The position numbers and the translations under genes are program-made. A DNA stretch of 36,235 nt from DAINRZ01 sp964634885 (GTDB lineage Bacteria > Bacteroidota > Ignavibacteria > Kapaibacteriales > UBA2268): positions 1 through 36,235 of the forward strand of contig CAZWLN010000048.1 in NCBI GenBank assembly GCA_964634885.1, written 5' to 3'. Positions 10,301 to 17,386 of this stretch are shown piece by piece. Under the pieces are notes generated by a model. That model made no database searches. It had not been told where the DNA came from and saw only the letters and a list, made by a program, of their open reading frames with translations. Every line of letters starts with the position of its first letter. Position 1 is the stretch's first letter.

Positions 10301-10830
10301 CTGCTTGTCGTATATGATGAAACCATATAGTTCGTTCCGAGGGAAGACACTGGTAAAGCCATGAAACAGTCCGTCCTGGCCCCGAAGGCAATGTGGACAT
10401 AAACCACGATCAAATCGTCGGAATAGATGTGAATGCCGTTTCCCTCAAGGATTGCTTCTTCGGGCGAGGACTCGGCTTCGTTTTTTGTCCATGGCAGCGC
10501 TTGTTCCGGACTGAGAGTAAAGTAGATGACATCGTTCGGTATTGTTTCTTTTGTTTCTTTGTAGGTTTTCCCAGGTACTTCCACTGTTACTGACGCTTTG
10601 TTCAGCGAAGATACATAAATAATGACAGAATTTTGGTCGGAAGTGCCGGGGTTCTCAAAACACGGCGGTACAGTAAGCCAGAATTCGCTGCCAACATTGC
10701 TTGCTCCAAGCATTTTTGGCAGGTTGGCCTTGATTTTCTCCAGGTCGTAACCGTACAAACTACTGCTTACGGTTAACGACATAAAGATAAAAATAACAGG
10801 TGTAATAATGTGTTTGAAATATTTTTTCAT
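7372..10830 (-). CDS. IgGFc-binding / choice-of-anchor D T9SS cargo protein, copy 3
   Basis: A 1,152-residue secreted protein that is complete in the window, starting at an ATG with ACGGGT upstream. A signal peptide (MKKYFKHIITPVIFIFMSL) is followed by LEKIKANLPKMLGASNVG and the IgGFc-binding-type domain (SEFWLTVPP; DDLIVVYVHIAFG; ALPVSSLGTNYM). ASH / choice-of-anchor D repeats run from about 600 to 1,020 (LDFGYLKKG, VNFGSIKAG). The C-terminus is a T9SS type A sorting domain: LLVIPNPAANG, then NSLGFEACSPF, then LPSGVYYIAV, ending in VKFTYIR. It is the likely template for copy 1, with which it shares most of its N-terminus and a 62-bp identical DNA block (7646-7707 and 24-85) just before the sorting domain. 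It has its own terminator at 7306-7335. The bacterial domain is named after a mammalian mucin-like protein; antibody binding is not implied. Confidence 0.94.
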   Translation of the reverse strand: MKKYFKHIITPVIFIFMSLTVSSSLYGYDLEKIKANLPKMLGASNVGSEFWLTVPPCFENPGTSDQNSVIIYVSSLNKASVTVEVPGKTYKETKETIPNDVIYFTLSPEQALPWTKNEAESSPEEAILEGNGIHIYSDDLIVVYVHIAFGARTDCFMALPVSSLGTNYMVSSYTTSSNSGGTSMLPSLTGCVAAYDNTTVHFTVGGTTGTTTMKGYKTGETQTVTLNKGDVFMVAADALGHDLTGSKWVAGKPVAVVSGNYCALVPSGNTSCDYLAEMDLPTFTWGKNYHVAKIQNRTYAPVIRVFAKEAGTQIYRDSVAVASLTDAGGLINKGWLDMRLSSMSSTPASALITGSNPIAVTLYNTGNQEDGSANQSTNPFESVCISQEQYQNECSFIVPGIIGSTSLTNHTLNLVYETDSVGNVPESLELGRVISGNLAWEQVSKAYMSTDEKYPVNLKGKTYAVKNIALQNKGLVKVKGDKLFSAYVNGSGSGSAYGQPGAMGLKDLTKNDTLPPVPVWTFKFDRTTSASVTDKPSDVNSRSNLSMIYFHPDSSYNFSFTCGDIVPGTTSQANWSLQVKDIGQDALAVITFCDRSGNDTTIAVEYEALNYSADVANLDFGYLKKGVDSVKTFTIKNTKTKGKIDFTRAGFKQSSPGLSFSSLEFPFTLLAGEERAVSVKFSPVKTGEVIDSAGLGDINRILYKVRILATVKEPSISALDVNFGSIKAGTTSTKDCIIKNSGLVDLVISSVQNPSNPAFTHNLTSLPLTLKAGASITVQVGFSPASEGTYKDSIVLVSDSDSLSDNVVVLEGKGMLAGLEANSYDWGRVRIDREKFPRGPYGNDWVPGQEKAVLMKNTGTQSVTITGIDISTIKGDKAAFIIPGTAFSRTINPGESFLVDVQFQPKTVGEHEIRITFTSNTESPVSTLRGIGVLPRVHMDSVDFGASTVNEPSTKQTRKVKVYNEYYDWADTLFITGFTCDPLGSIAETPGVYGTEGFNFDKAGIFSGASQIIIPINASVELDAEYLAQHKGVNRATIKTVSDAEADVYSLWTGNIADPVEDDTPLSNGLLVIPNPAANGSVSLRIAAVTDCQATIRVFNSLGFEACSPFSGSLQQGVNSLSLAMGSLPSGVYYIAVNTGNKVDRVKFTYIR

Positions 10831-10881
10831 TTTAATACCCGTGCAAATAAAAAATATCTTTAATTATAATATATATATATT

Positions 10882-10906
10882 AACACGTGAAACCGGTTTT
10901 TGTTAC
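10882..10906 (-). promoter_or_regulatory. Shared dyad upstream of copy 3
   Basis: It contains the perfect palindrome AAACCGGTTT (10890-10899) inside AACACGTGAAACC..TTTTTGTT on the plus strand, 52 bp upstream of the ATG at 10830. It matches the site before the 3419-6883 gene at 22 of 28 positions. An AT alternation (10870-10881) lies between it and the gene. Promoter or operator function is inferred from conservation and position only. Confidence 0.45.
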
Positions 10907-11052
10907 AAATAATATGAAAATTTTACAATAATCAATGAAATATTGATCGATTTTTTCAGGCTCTTCACTACTATGTATGGATAAAATTTGGTACTTCGTT
11001 ATTTGCAGTGAGTAAATAAATAAAACAAATATGAATTTTTCAATTTTAATAG

Positions 11053-11149
11053 ACACACCCCGGCTGCTGCCGCAGCCATCCCTCTTATTAGAGGGGTTTA
11101 AACCTGAAACAACGTTCCCCCTCTGGCAAGAGGTGCTCGGGGAGTGTGT
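11053..11149. other. Compact three-hairpin intergenic element
   Basis: An outer stem ACACACCCCG / CGGGGAGTGTGT (10 pairs, two-base bulge) encloses three perfect hairpins: GGCTGC-tgcc-GCAGCC (11062-11077), CCCTCT-tatt-AGAGGG (11080-11095) and CCTCT-ggca-AGAGG (11120-11133). A GGTTTAAACC palindrome (11095-11104) sits between the second and third. The layout is cloverleaf-like. It lies in the gap between the L,D-transpeptidase and copy 3, with no gene. It could be a non-autonomous palindromic repeat (MITE/REP-like) or a structured RNA. The pairings are read directly; its nature is not known. Confidence 0.5.
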
Positions 11150-11325
11150 AATGGCGCTTTATTCCAGTATTATTGACCAATTACCTATCGCTGCTAATAC
11201 CCATTATCGTAATTATAGATACTCTATAAAACCATACTGAATGGCGAAGAACAAAAATTTTTCAAGAACAACGATGATTGTATTTATGCCGGCGAATCGA
11301 TTGAAAAAGTATCCGGAATTATTTC

Positions 11326-11380
11326 CTGCGGGGTGGCCTCCACACAGTTCCTCCAGGGCGGTAGGCCGGGATGGGGTGGC
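11326..11380. other. GC-rich intergenic element with 8-bp direct repeats
   Basis: GGGGTGGC occurs at 11330-11337 and again at 11373-11380. Between them GGCCT (11335-11339) and AGGCC (11363-11367) can pair. The complement of the repeat, with the same GGCCACCCC core, also occurs in the terminator stem at 7327-7335, so this may be a dispersed intergenic repeat. The rest of the 619-bp gap 10831-11449 is AT-rich and I see no gene in it. Confidence 0.3.
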
Positions 11381-11449
11381 TTCAGTGTATGAGAATTTAT
11401 CTTTCAATTATTAATATACCCACTACAAATAGCTGAGTCTCTTTCTTCT

Positions 11450-12175
11450 TTACCTGATTTCAACGGTAACACCGACTGTGATGTAATCCAGCAGTACCTT
11501 CATGTCCTCGTTGTCCAGTGCAATGCAACCCAGGGTCCAGTCTTCCTCACTGCCCCCGCCGTGTATCATTATGTAGCTGCCGAGAGGCGTATCCTGCGGA
11601 GGTACTTTCCCTGCGTCGATGGAGTCGCAGATCCTTTCAAAAGTCTTTGTGTCAATCAGGCCTTTACCGAGCGCCTTCCGGGCATCCTCCCTGTTTGGAT
11701 AGCTGATCAGGAAAGAGGGGAGAGGCCCTCCTGTGTCGGGGTCTTCACCGTATGAGCTTTCAGGGTGAACGCGGCATATATAGTATTGACCGGTAGGGGT
11801 CCTGCCGTCTCCCTCACGCTGTTTGGCAGCAGTGTCTCCTTTGGCGCCGAGTGCGATGTCGAACGAACGGACGTAATCCCAGATTCCCCGTTCCTGCCTG
11901 TAAAGCCTGAGAATTCGCCTGCTTTTTTCGATGATTATTTTATAATCATTCCCGCCTTCTATCTCAGGTAAGAGGCTGCAGACGGTAACTTCCCCGGCCT
12001 TGCAGTCCCGTACACCAATGACTCTGTCCCTGTCGGCTTTATTCGCTTTTCCTTCCGTTTGCAATTCCCTACTCTCCGACGAACAATAATTAAAAAGGCA
12101 TATTACGAAAAAAATTATGAAAACCAAGGCCCTGCTTTTTTTCTCTTTGTCTTTTTCCGGTTTCTTGTCTTCCAT
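11450..12175 (-). CDS. L,D-transpeptidase family protein (YkuD-type catalytic domain)
   Basis: A 241-residue protein. A charged N-terminus (MEDKKPEKDKEKKSR) precedes one hydrophobic segment (about 17-30), and Cys31 could be a lipidation site, although FNYC is a poor lipobox. The catalytic domain spans about 75-241: IIIEKSRRILRLY, then GDGRTPTGQYYICRVHP, then the signature IMIHGGG with His205 and TLGCIALDN with Cys217. The family cuts and cross-links peptidoglycan stems (3-3 bonds) or attaches proteins to them, in the periplasm. I chose the ATG at 12175 over the TTG at 12181 because GAAGGGG (12183-12189) is seven bases from the ATG and only one from the TTG. It is divergent from the glycosyltransferase gene, with 127 bp between start codons. 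Confidence 0.88.
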   Translation of the reverse strand: MEDKKPEKDKEKKSRALVFIIFFVICLFNYCSSESRELQTEGKANKADRDRVIGVRDCKAGEVTVCSLLPEIEGGNDYKIIIEKSRRILRLYRQERGIWDYVRSFDIALGAKGDTAAKQREGDGRTPTGQYYICRVHPESSYGEDPDTGGPLPSFLISYPNREDARKALGKGLIDTKTFERICDSIDAGKVPPQDTPLGSYIMIHGGGSEEDWTLGCIALDNEDMKVLLDYITVGVTVEIR

Positions 12176-12302
12176 AGCCAAACCCCTTCATTGTTGTCCC
12201 CTTCCGGGTTAATTACTGTTACAACAGGATTTACGATTGCCGTTGTAATATTTTCAAGATTGAATTTTGTTCATAGTTGACAATTTTTCATATTTTTGTA
12301 AG

Positions 12303-13793
12303 ATGATGAAAACAATGACAGGGTATATGCCTGATGTGACAAGGATAAGCCGGCTGGTGTTCTTCATGGCGCTGGCTCTCAACTGCTGGTTCATGTGGAC
12401 AGGTTTTGGTAACACACTGGACGAGTACCACTCATTCAGGCAGTCCCAGACAGCAATCACAGCCTACTACCTCGAACGGAACGGTTTCTCGCCCGACTAT
12501 GAAACTCCTGTACTGGGCGTTCCCTGGCCTGTTCCGTTGGAGTTTCCTGCCTACCAGGCCATAGTTGCTACAGTCCACAGCCTGGGGACGGGTTTAAGCC
12601 TCGACGAGTCCGGAAGGCTTGTGAGCATGGTTTTCTTCTGGTTGTGCCTGTTTCCGCTCTGGCACATAATGAATTACTACTTGAAAGACAAAAGCAACAC
12701 CCTGCTCTTCCTGTCGTTAGTGCTTGTTTCCCCGACCTATATTTTCTGGTCGAGGGCATTCATGATCGAGTCCACAGCGCTTTTCTCCGGTTTGACCGGG
12801 ATATGGCTGCTAATGGAGTACGCCCGGTCACGGAAATACTTACTTTTGCTGCCTGTGACTGTTGCTTTCAGTTTGTGCGGAACAGTGAAACTGACAACAT
12901 TTGTTGTGATGACCGTACCGGCGGTACTCGCAATCTATGACGTACTGAAAAGTGAGGGTAGGCCAAAGGCCGGCCCGGACTTCCGTTTACTATTGATATT
13001 TGCATTTGTCGTACCCTACGCTTTAAGCATTGCCTGGACCGTCTGGGCTGAAGGCGTACGGGAACTCAATCCTCTCGCTGCCCGCCTCTTCTCGCGTGAC
13101 AGTATGGTGGAATGGAACTTCGGAAACTTCAATCAGAAATTATTAGTATTTTTTATTTTAACGGCGCTATTCTGCATCTTATTATTAATAAATAAAAAAA
13201 GCAGATACAGGAAACTGATAATAGCCTCCTTCGGTTGTTTTGCCGCGGGGCCGCTCATTTTCAGCAATCTGTACCTCAGGCATGACTATTATTATTTCGC
13301 AAATTTTGTTTTTCTGGTAGCAGCCCTGTTCCTTACGGCGCTTTCGATGTCCGGAAATAGCAGGGCAGGAGTGAGGTTTGTGGGACGTTCGCTGTACATT
13401 GCTGTTTTCATGGTGTTTGTCGGTGTCTATCTCGTAATCTATTATCCGGCACAGAGGAATAATCACACTGAAATACTGGAGTTTTCCGCAAAAATCAGGG
13501 AACAGACAAATGAGAACGATGTCCTTCTCATTTACGGTCACGACTGGAAGCCGCTGATACCATATTACTGCGGGAGGAAAGCCGTGATGGATATATATGA
13601 CTATGACCCCGGAACGGTCAATGCTTCCAAAATAATTTACGGAGATAACCGAAATAGCATTAAAGCGATGATTGTAAAGAATGAATATTTGGAAAATACG
13701 GATTTTATTAGGCGCAGGATTGCTTTGTTTGGTCTCGATTCGGTTCCGGTAATAGAAGACAGTCGTTTTGGAACAGTATTTATAAAAAAATGA
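12303..13793 (+). CDS. GT39-like (ArnT/PMT-type) membrane glycosyltransferase
   Basis: A 496-residue multi-pass membrane protein with repeated hydrophobic helices through about residue 395 and a short soluble tail of about 100 residues. Close to the N-terminus, after the first membrane helix, is LDEYHSFRQSQTA, with the Asp40-Glu41 pair in the first periplasmic loop. That pair is the acidic catalytic signature of GT-C enzymes, which transfer a sugar from a polyprenyl-phosphate donor on the outer face of the inner membrane. The acceptor (protein, lipid A or polysaccharide) cannot be read from sequence. An upstream TTG at 12267 keeps the frame open, but ATG-ATG at 12303/12306 is the more likely start. 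It precedes the sugar-nucleotide genes by 140 bp and may act in the same surface-glycan pathway. Confidence 0.8.
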   Translation: MMKTMTGYMPDVTRISRLVFFMALALNCWFMWTGFGNTLDEYHSFRQSQTAITAYYLERNGFSPDYETPVLGVPWPVPLEFPAYQAIVATVHSLGTGLSLDESGRLVSMVFFWLCLFPLWHIMNYYLKDKSNTLLFLSLVLVSPTYIFWSRAFMIESTALFSGLTGIWLLMEYARSRKYLLLLPVTVAFSLCGTVKLTTFVVMTVPAVLAIYDVLKSEGRPKAGPDFRLLLIFAFVVPYALSIAWTVWAEGVRELNPLAARLFSRDSMVEWNFGNFNQKLLVFFILTALFCILLLINKKSRYRKLIIASFGCFAAGPLIFSNLYLRHDYYYFANFVFLVAALFLTALSMSGNSRAGVRFVGRSLYIAVFMVFVGVYLVIYYPAQRNNHTEILEFSAKIREQTNENDVLLIYGHDWKPLIPYYCGRKAVMDIYDYDPGTVNASKIIYGDNRNSIKAMIVKNEYLENTDFIRRRIALFGLDSVPVIEDSRFGTVFIKK

Positions 13794-13933
13794 TGTTACT
13801 ATGGAAAAGTAATTTGACAGGTAAAAAACAATTATTAAAGCAGAGTATCCATCTGATGGGTTCTTTTCCTTTCAGAGTGATTCGGAGGATGCTTAGGCCG
13901 ATTGATATACGATAATGAAAGATACATTATATT

Positions 13934-15130
13934 ATGGCAGAAGATTTTAAATATGATATTTGTGTCGCAGGCGGAGCCGGCCATGTAGGCCTGCCTCTCT
14001 CCATAGCATTTGCCGACAAGGGCAAAGATGTGATGATATTCGATATTGACAAAGAAGCAATCAGCCTGATCGATACCGGCAGGATGCCGTTCAGGGATGA
14101 AGGCGCCGAAGAAAAGCTGGCAAAGGTAACCGGAAAACTTCTGCATACGACAACGAATCCTGAATGTATCTCACAATCGCGTTTCTTAGTCGTCATCATC
14201 GGTACTCCGGTTGATGAACACCTGAACCCGAATTTCAGGGTGATGAAGAAATTTTTCGACGGCATAATGCCGCACATGCGAAAAGGCCAGACTGTGATAC
14301 TTCGCAGTACCCTCTATCCCGGTACGACAAAGAAGATTAATACATATATCAAAGAGCGCTGTCCCGGCGTTGAAGTCTGTTTCTGCCCCGAAAGGATTGC
14401 AGAGGGGAAAGCGATGACTGAACTGTACACCCTGCCGCAGATTGTGTCCGGCTTCGAACCGGCAGCCGTAAAAAGAGTAGTGGAACTGTTCGGGCTGCTG
14501 ACAAAGGACGTCATCATCACCAATCCGCTGGAAGCTGAGCTGTGCAAGCTGTTTTCCAATTCCTGGCGCTATATCCAGTTTGCTACGGCAAACCAGTTTT
14601 ACATGATTGCCGAAGAGTACGGAGCCGATTTCTACGAGATATACAATGCAATGACATACAACTATCCGCGAACGAAGAATTTCCCCCGGCCCGGATTTGC
14701 TGCCGGTCCTTGCCTGTTCAAGGATACGATGCAGATCTCGGCTTTTGCAAACAACAGGTTCTTCCTTGGCCATGCTGCCATGCTTATTAATGAAGGGCTG
14801 CCCAATTTCATCGTCGGCAGGCTCAGGAAAGACTATGACCTGTCGAAGATGACCGTTGCCATTCTCGGAATGGCGTTCAAAGCTGAGAGCGACGACAGCA
14901 GGGAATCGCTGTCTTACAAACTGAGGAAGATACTGGAGATTGAGTCATACAGGGTGCTTTGCAGCGATGAATACATAGCAGGCCCCGAATTTACAGACGC
15001 CGCTGTTGCTGTCGAAAGCAGCGACATCATCATCATCGGTGTCCCCCATCAACGTTACAGGCTGATGGATTACAAGGATAAGCCTGTCGTCGATGTTTGG
15101 GATTTTGTTGAAACAGTAATTAAGAGGTAA
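13934..15130 (+). CDS. Nucleotide-sugar dehydrogenase (UDP-glucose / UDP-ManNAc dehydrogenase family)
   Basis: 398 residues, slightly shorter than the usual 420-450. The N-terminal Rossmann domain has GGAGHVGLPL (residues 13-22) as the NAD-binding glycine motif. The central domain carries the family active site: LEAELCKLFSN with Lys205 and Asn209, and GFAAGPCLFKD with the catalytic Cys260 and Asp264. The C-terminal sugar-binding domain has LGMAFKAESDDSRES (311-325). The family oxidises the C6 alcohol of a UDP- or GDP-sugar to the uronic acid in two NAD-dependent steps. The exact substrate is not determined. It lies 3 bp before the epimerase gene, so the two very likely act on the same sugar nucleotide in the cytoplasm. 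Confidence 0.92.
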   Translation: MAEDFKYDICVAGGAGHVGLPLSIAFADKGKDVMIFDIDKEAISLIDTGRMPFRDEGAEEKLAKVTGKLLHTTTNPECISQSRFLVVIIGTPVDEHLNPNFRVMKKFFDGIMPHMRKGQTVILRSTLYPGTTKKINTYIKERCPGVEVCFCPERIAEGKAMTELYTLPQIVSGFEPAAVKRVVELFGLLTKDVIITNPLEAELCKLFSNSWRYIQFATANQFYMIAEEYGADFYEIYNAMTYNYPRTKNFPRPGFAAGPCLFKDTMQISAFANNRFFLGHAAMLINEGLPNFIVGRLRKDYDLSKMTVAILGMAFKAESDDSRESLSYKLRKILEIESYRVLCSDEYIAGPEFTDAAVAVESSDIIIIGVPHQRYRLMDYKDKPVVDVWDFVETVIKR

Positions 15131-15133
15131 ACA

Positions 15134-16153
15134 ATGAAAGTGCTTGTCACCGGAGCCAAAGGCTTTATTGCCGGCTATCTGATAGAAGAACTGCTCAATA
15201 ACGGATGGTCCGTCATAGGACTGGACAACCTGTCCAAATACGGTTTCGTGGAAAAGAGCTACGACACACATCCGAATTATATATTCATCGAAGGCGACGC
15301 CAAGAACATGAAGCTGTTGCGGGAACTGCTCTCGGACTGTGACCATTTCGTTGCAGGAGCGGCAATGATCGGAGGGATTTCCTATTTCCACGAGTTGGCC
15401 TACGACCTGCTGGCGGAGAACGACCGTATCACCGCAGCTTCCTTCGACTCGGCCATCTGGGCATATAAGAGCAAGAAGCTTCAGAAAATCACTGTAATGT
15501 CTTCATCCATGGTTTTCGAAAGTACAAGTGTCTTCCCGACACCCGAAGGCAACCAACTGGAATGCCCGCCGCCCAAATCGACGTACGGCTTCCAGAAGCT
15601 TGCAACGGAGTATTACGCCAAGGGTGCCTACGAACAGTATGGTTTGCCTTATACGATTGTCCGGCCTTTCAACTGCATCGGCACGGGTGAAAAACGGGCG
15701 CTTGCCGACAGGCACATCAAGTCCGGCAATATCCTGCTTGCGATGAGCCATGTTGTGCCCGACCTGATCCAGAAAACCCTGAAGGGACAGGATCCACTGC
15801 ATATTCTCGGCAGCGGTAACCAGATCAGGCATTACACCTACGGCGGCGATCTGGCCACAGGCATCAGGCTGTCAATCGAGAATCCCGCAGCAATAAACCA
15901 GGACTTCAATCTGTCAACGGACATATCGACCACCGTCATCGAACTGGCTGAACTCATCTGGAACAAGATCAATCCCGGAAAGCCCTTCAGGTATGAATGT
16001 GACGACCCCTTCCCGTACGATGTCCAGAAAAGGGTCCCGGATATTTCAAAGGCGAAAAGGATACTCGGCTTCGAATCGAGGACAGATCTCAGCGGTGCCC
16101 TCGACGAAATCATCCCCTGGATAAAAATGCAGATTGGTTTAGGTGAAATATAA
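15134..16153 (+). CDS. NAD-dependent epimerase/dehydratase (extended SDR)
   Basis: 339 residues, the usual length for extended short-chain dehydrogenases. The N-terminus VLVTGAKGFIAGYL (3-16) is the TGxxGFI nucleotide-binding motif. VMSSSMVFES (121-130) supplies the active-site serine and STYGFQK gives the catalytic pair Tyr151 and Lys155. VRPFNCIGTG (176-185) is the conserved substrate-side segment. Such enzymes epimerise or dehydrate nucleotide sugars. Its Shine-Dalgarno site AGAGG (15123-15127) lies in the last codons of the dehydrogenase gene, with the stop codon between it and the ATG, so translation of the two is probably coupled. Together they suggest a uronic-acid-type precursor for a surface polysaccharide; the sugar is unknown. 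Confidence 0.92.
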   Translation: MKVLVTGAKGFIAGYLIEELLNNGWSVIGLDNLSKYGFVEKSYDTHPNYIFIEGDAKNMKLLRELLSDCDHFVAGAAMIGGISYFHELAYDLLAENDRITAASFDSAIWAYKSKKLQKITVMSSSMVFESTSVFPTPEGNQLECPPPKSTYGFQKLATEYYAKGAYEQYGLPYTIVRPFNCIGTGEKRALADRHIKSGNILLAMSHVVPDLIQKTLKGQDPLHILGSGNQIRHYTYGGDLATGIRLSIENPAAINQDFNLSTDISTTVIELAELIWNKINPGKPFRYECDDPFPYDVQKRVPDISKAKRILGFESRTDLSGALDEIIPWIKMQIGLGEI

Positions 16154-16172
16154 ATGTTATAATGGAGGGTTT

Positions 16173-16949
16173 ATGGTTCCTGTACGTCTTTTAAAGCATT
16201 CTGCCGGAATATGGATTATTCTTGCCTTAACGGTGGCGCTTTGTTCCTGCGGTTCGTCGCACACGGAGTATTCGGACAATGGCAGCTATTCCGACGGAGC
16301 ATCCCCCATGAATCCCGGCAGCTATTCAAATTCTCCTTTGTCTGCAAAATCTTCTTCCGGGCGGAGTTCCGGTAATGCTGGCACCCGCATTCCTGAGAAT
16401 ACGAGTGTTACGCAGGAATCCGGCATGGACAGGATGGTCTATTACGAAGCATACCTTACCGTCGAAGTAGAAGACGTCGAGGCATCTGTTGAAAAGCTGA
16501 AGACGATGCTGAAGGGATATGAAGGATTCATTGTCAATTCCACAAACAATTCAATCAGGTTCCGTGTGAGGAATACCCAGATGAATAAACTGATTGAAGA
16601 CGTCGGGACAATTGGAAAGATATCCAGAAAGAAAATCGCCGGCAATGATATTACAGACATATACCAGGATACGAAAATCAGGCTCGAAAACGCTTACAAA
16701 GCGCGTGAGAACTACCAGAGGCTCATGGAGAAAGCTACGACTGTCGATGAGATGCTGAGAGTCGAGGCTGAACTGCAGAGGGTTACGGAAAAAATCGAGT
16801 TGCTCGAAGGCCAGATAAAGAGATACAGCAGTCAGGTAGAATATTCCCTCGTTGAGGTCAGGATTGAGGAAGAATCCACACCCGGGCCTCTGGGATGGCT
16901 TTTTGTCGGTTTGTACGAAGGCTTCAAGTGGCTTTTCGTTTGGGATTGA
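16173..16949 (+). CDS. DUF4349 lipoprotein
   Basis: 258 residues. The signal peptide ends in the lipobox ALCSC (Cys26), so an inner- or outer-membrane lipoprotein is expected. A Ser/Gly/Asn-rich linker (27-75) is followed by a DUF4349-type domain: MVYYEAYLTVEVEDVEASVEKLKT, then an alpha-helical coiled-coil part (about 165-225, LMEKATTVDEML..ELQRVTEKIELLE), and a hydrophobic C-terminal segment (PLGWLFVGLYEGFKWLFVW). The start is set by GGAGGG at 16164-16169, three bases before the ATG at 16173; an in-frame GTG at 16143 has no such site and would spoil the leader. It follows the epimerase stop by 19 bp, so it may be in the same transcript. Function of the family is not established. Confidence 0.85.
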   Translation: MVPVRLLKHSAGIWIILALTVALCSCGSSHTEYSDNGSYSDGASPMNPGSYSNSPLSAKSSSGRSSGNAGTRIPENTSVTQESGMDRMVYYEAYLTVEVEDVEASVEKLKTMLKGYEGFIVNSTNNSIRFRVRNTQMNKLIEDVGTIGKISRKKIAGNDITDIYQDTKIRLENAYKARENYQRLMEKATTVDEMLRVEAELQRVTEKIELLEGQIKRYSSQVEYSLVEVRIEEESTPGPLGWLFVGLYEGFKWLFVWD

Positions 16950-17035
16950 TTGGCTTCCGGACAAATATACCAATAATTGTAATTTAGCGCGATTCCTTGA
17001 AATGTTGACCAGCAGCGGCAATTCATGCCGGAATT

Positions 17036-17161
17036 GAAATAAGCTCTCTGAAACTATCTTATTCTAATAAAAATGTTGAAATAAGCTATTTGTAAATAGC
17101 TTAATTTGACAAAAAAGTGGAAATAAGAAATATTTCTGCATTTTTCAATTTTATTTTTCCG
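17036..17161. repeat. Diverged 42-bp tandem repeat, about three units
   Basis: GAAATAAG begins units at 17036, 17078 and 17120, exactly 42 bp apart. The first two units match at 31 of 42 positions by my count (GAAATAAGCT identical, ending in an A-run). The third keeps only the first eight bases well. It lies in a convergent intergenic gap. It is too diverged and too short to be a CRISPR array. Confidence 0.5.
17082..17103. repeat. Perfect inverted repeat TAAGCTATTT-GT-AAATAGCTTA
   Basis: Ten-base arms around two central bases, or an 8-bp stem with a TTGTAA loop if folded as RNA. It lies in the second 42-bp unit, 133 bp past the DUF4349 stop. There is no T-run directly after it, so it is a possible operator or a non-canonical bidirectional terminator. 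Confidence 0.45.
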
Positions 17162-17360
17162 ATTATCGCATGAAAATTCATGTCAGGAATTCTTGATGAG
17201 ATTTCATTCATCTGTAAGTAAAATATCTTCCCGGGTATCTAAGTACCAATCGATGGACTGTTAATCAGAAAAGACTTTTCCCGTACACCCGTAACAATGC
17301 AATGTCCCTTACCAATTCTGATAATTGGCGAACAGGCAGTCATACGTATCAGGTCCTTTT

Positions 17361-17386
17361 CCCGGGTTACTTCTTAACCGGGTTTT
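17361..17386 (+). terminator. Hairpin with T-run over the OmpA stop codon
   Basis: On the plus strand CCCGG(G)TTA and TAACCGGG pair with one bulged G and are followed by TTTT. The stem overlaps the last codons and stop of the minus-strand OmpA gene. It could stop plus-strand read-through from the DUF4349 side, about 400 bp away. On the minus strand it is followed by A residues, so it is not a standard terminator for the OmpA gene. Confidence 0.3.

Larger units (their letters stand above)
16950..17366. other. Convergent intergenic region
   Basis: These 417 bp lie between two genes that converge. They hold the 42-bp repeats and inverted repeat listed below and a hairpin at the far end. I see no coding region: the short frames here have no binding site or domain. 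Confidence 0.6.

Noticed and set aside
16143..16172. GTG start for the DUF4349 lipoprotein
   Set aside because: It overlaps the epimerase stop and lacks a binding site; the ATG at 16173 follows GGAGGG and gives a proper lipoprotein signal.
17036..17161. CRISPR array (regular 42-bp spacing)
   Set aside because: Units diverge too much, only three exist, there is no spacer structure and no cas gene is in the window.
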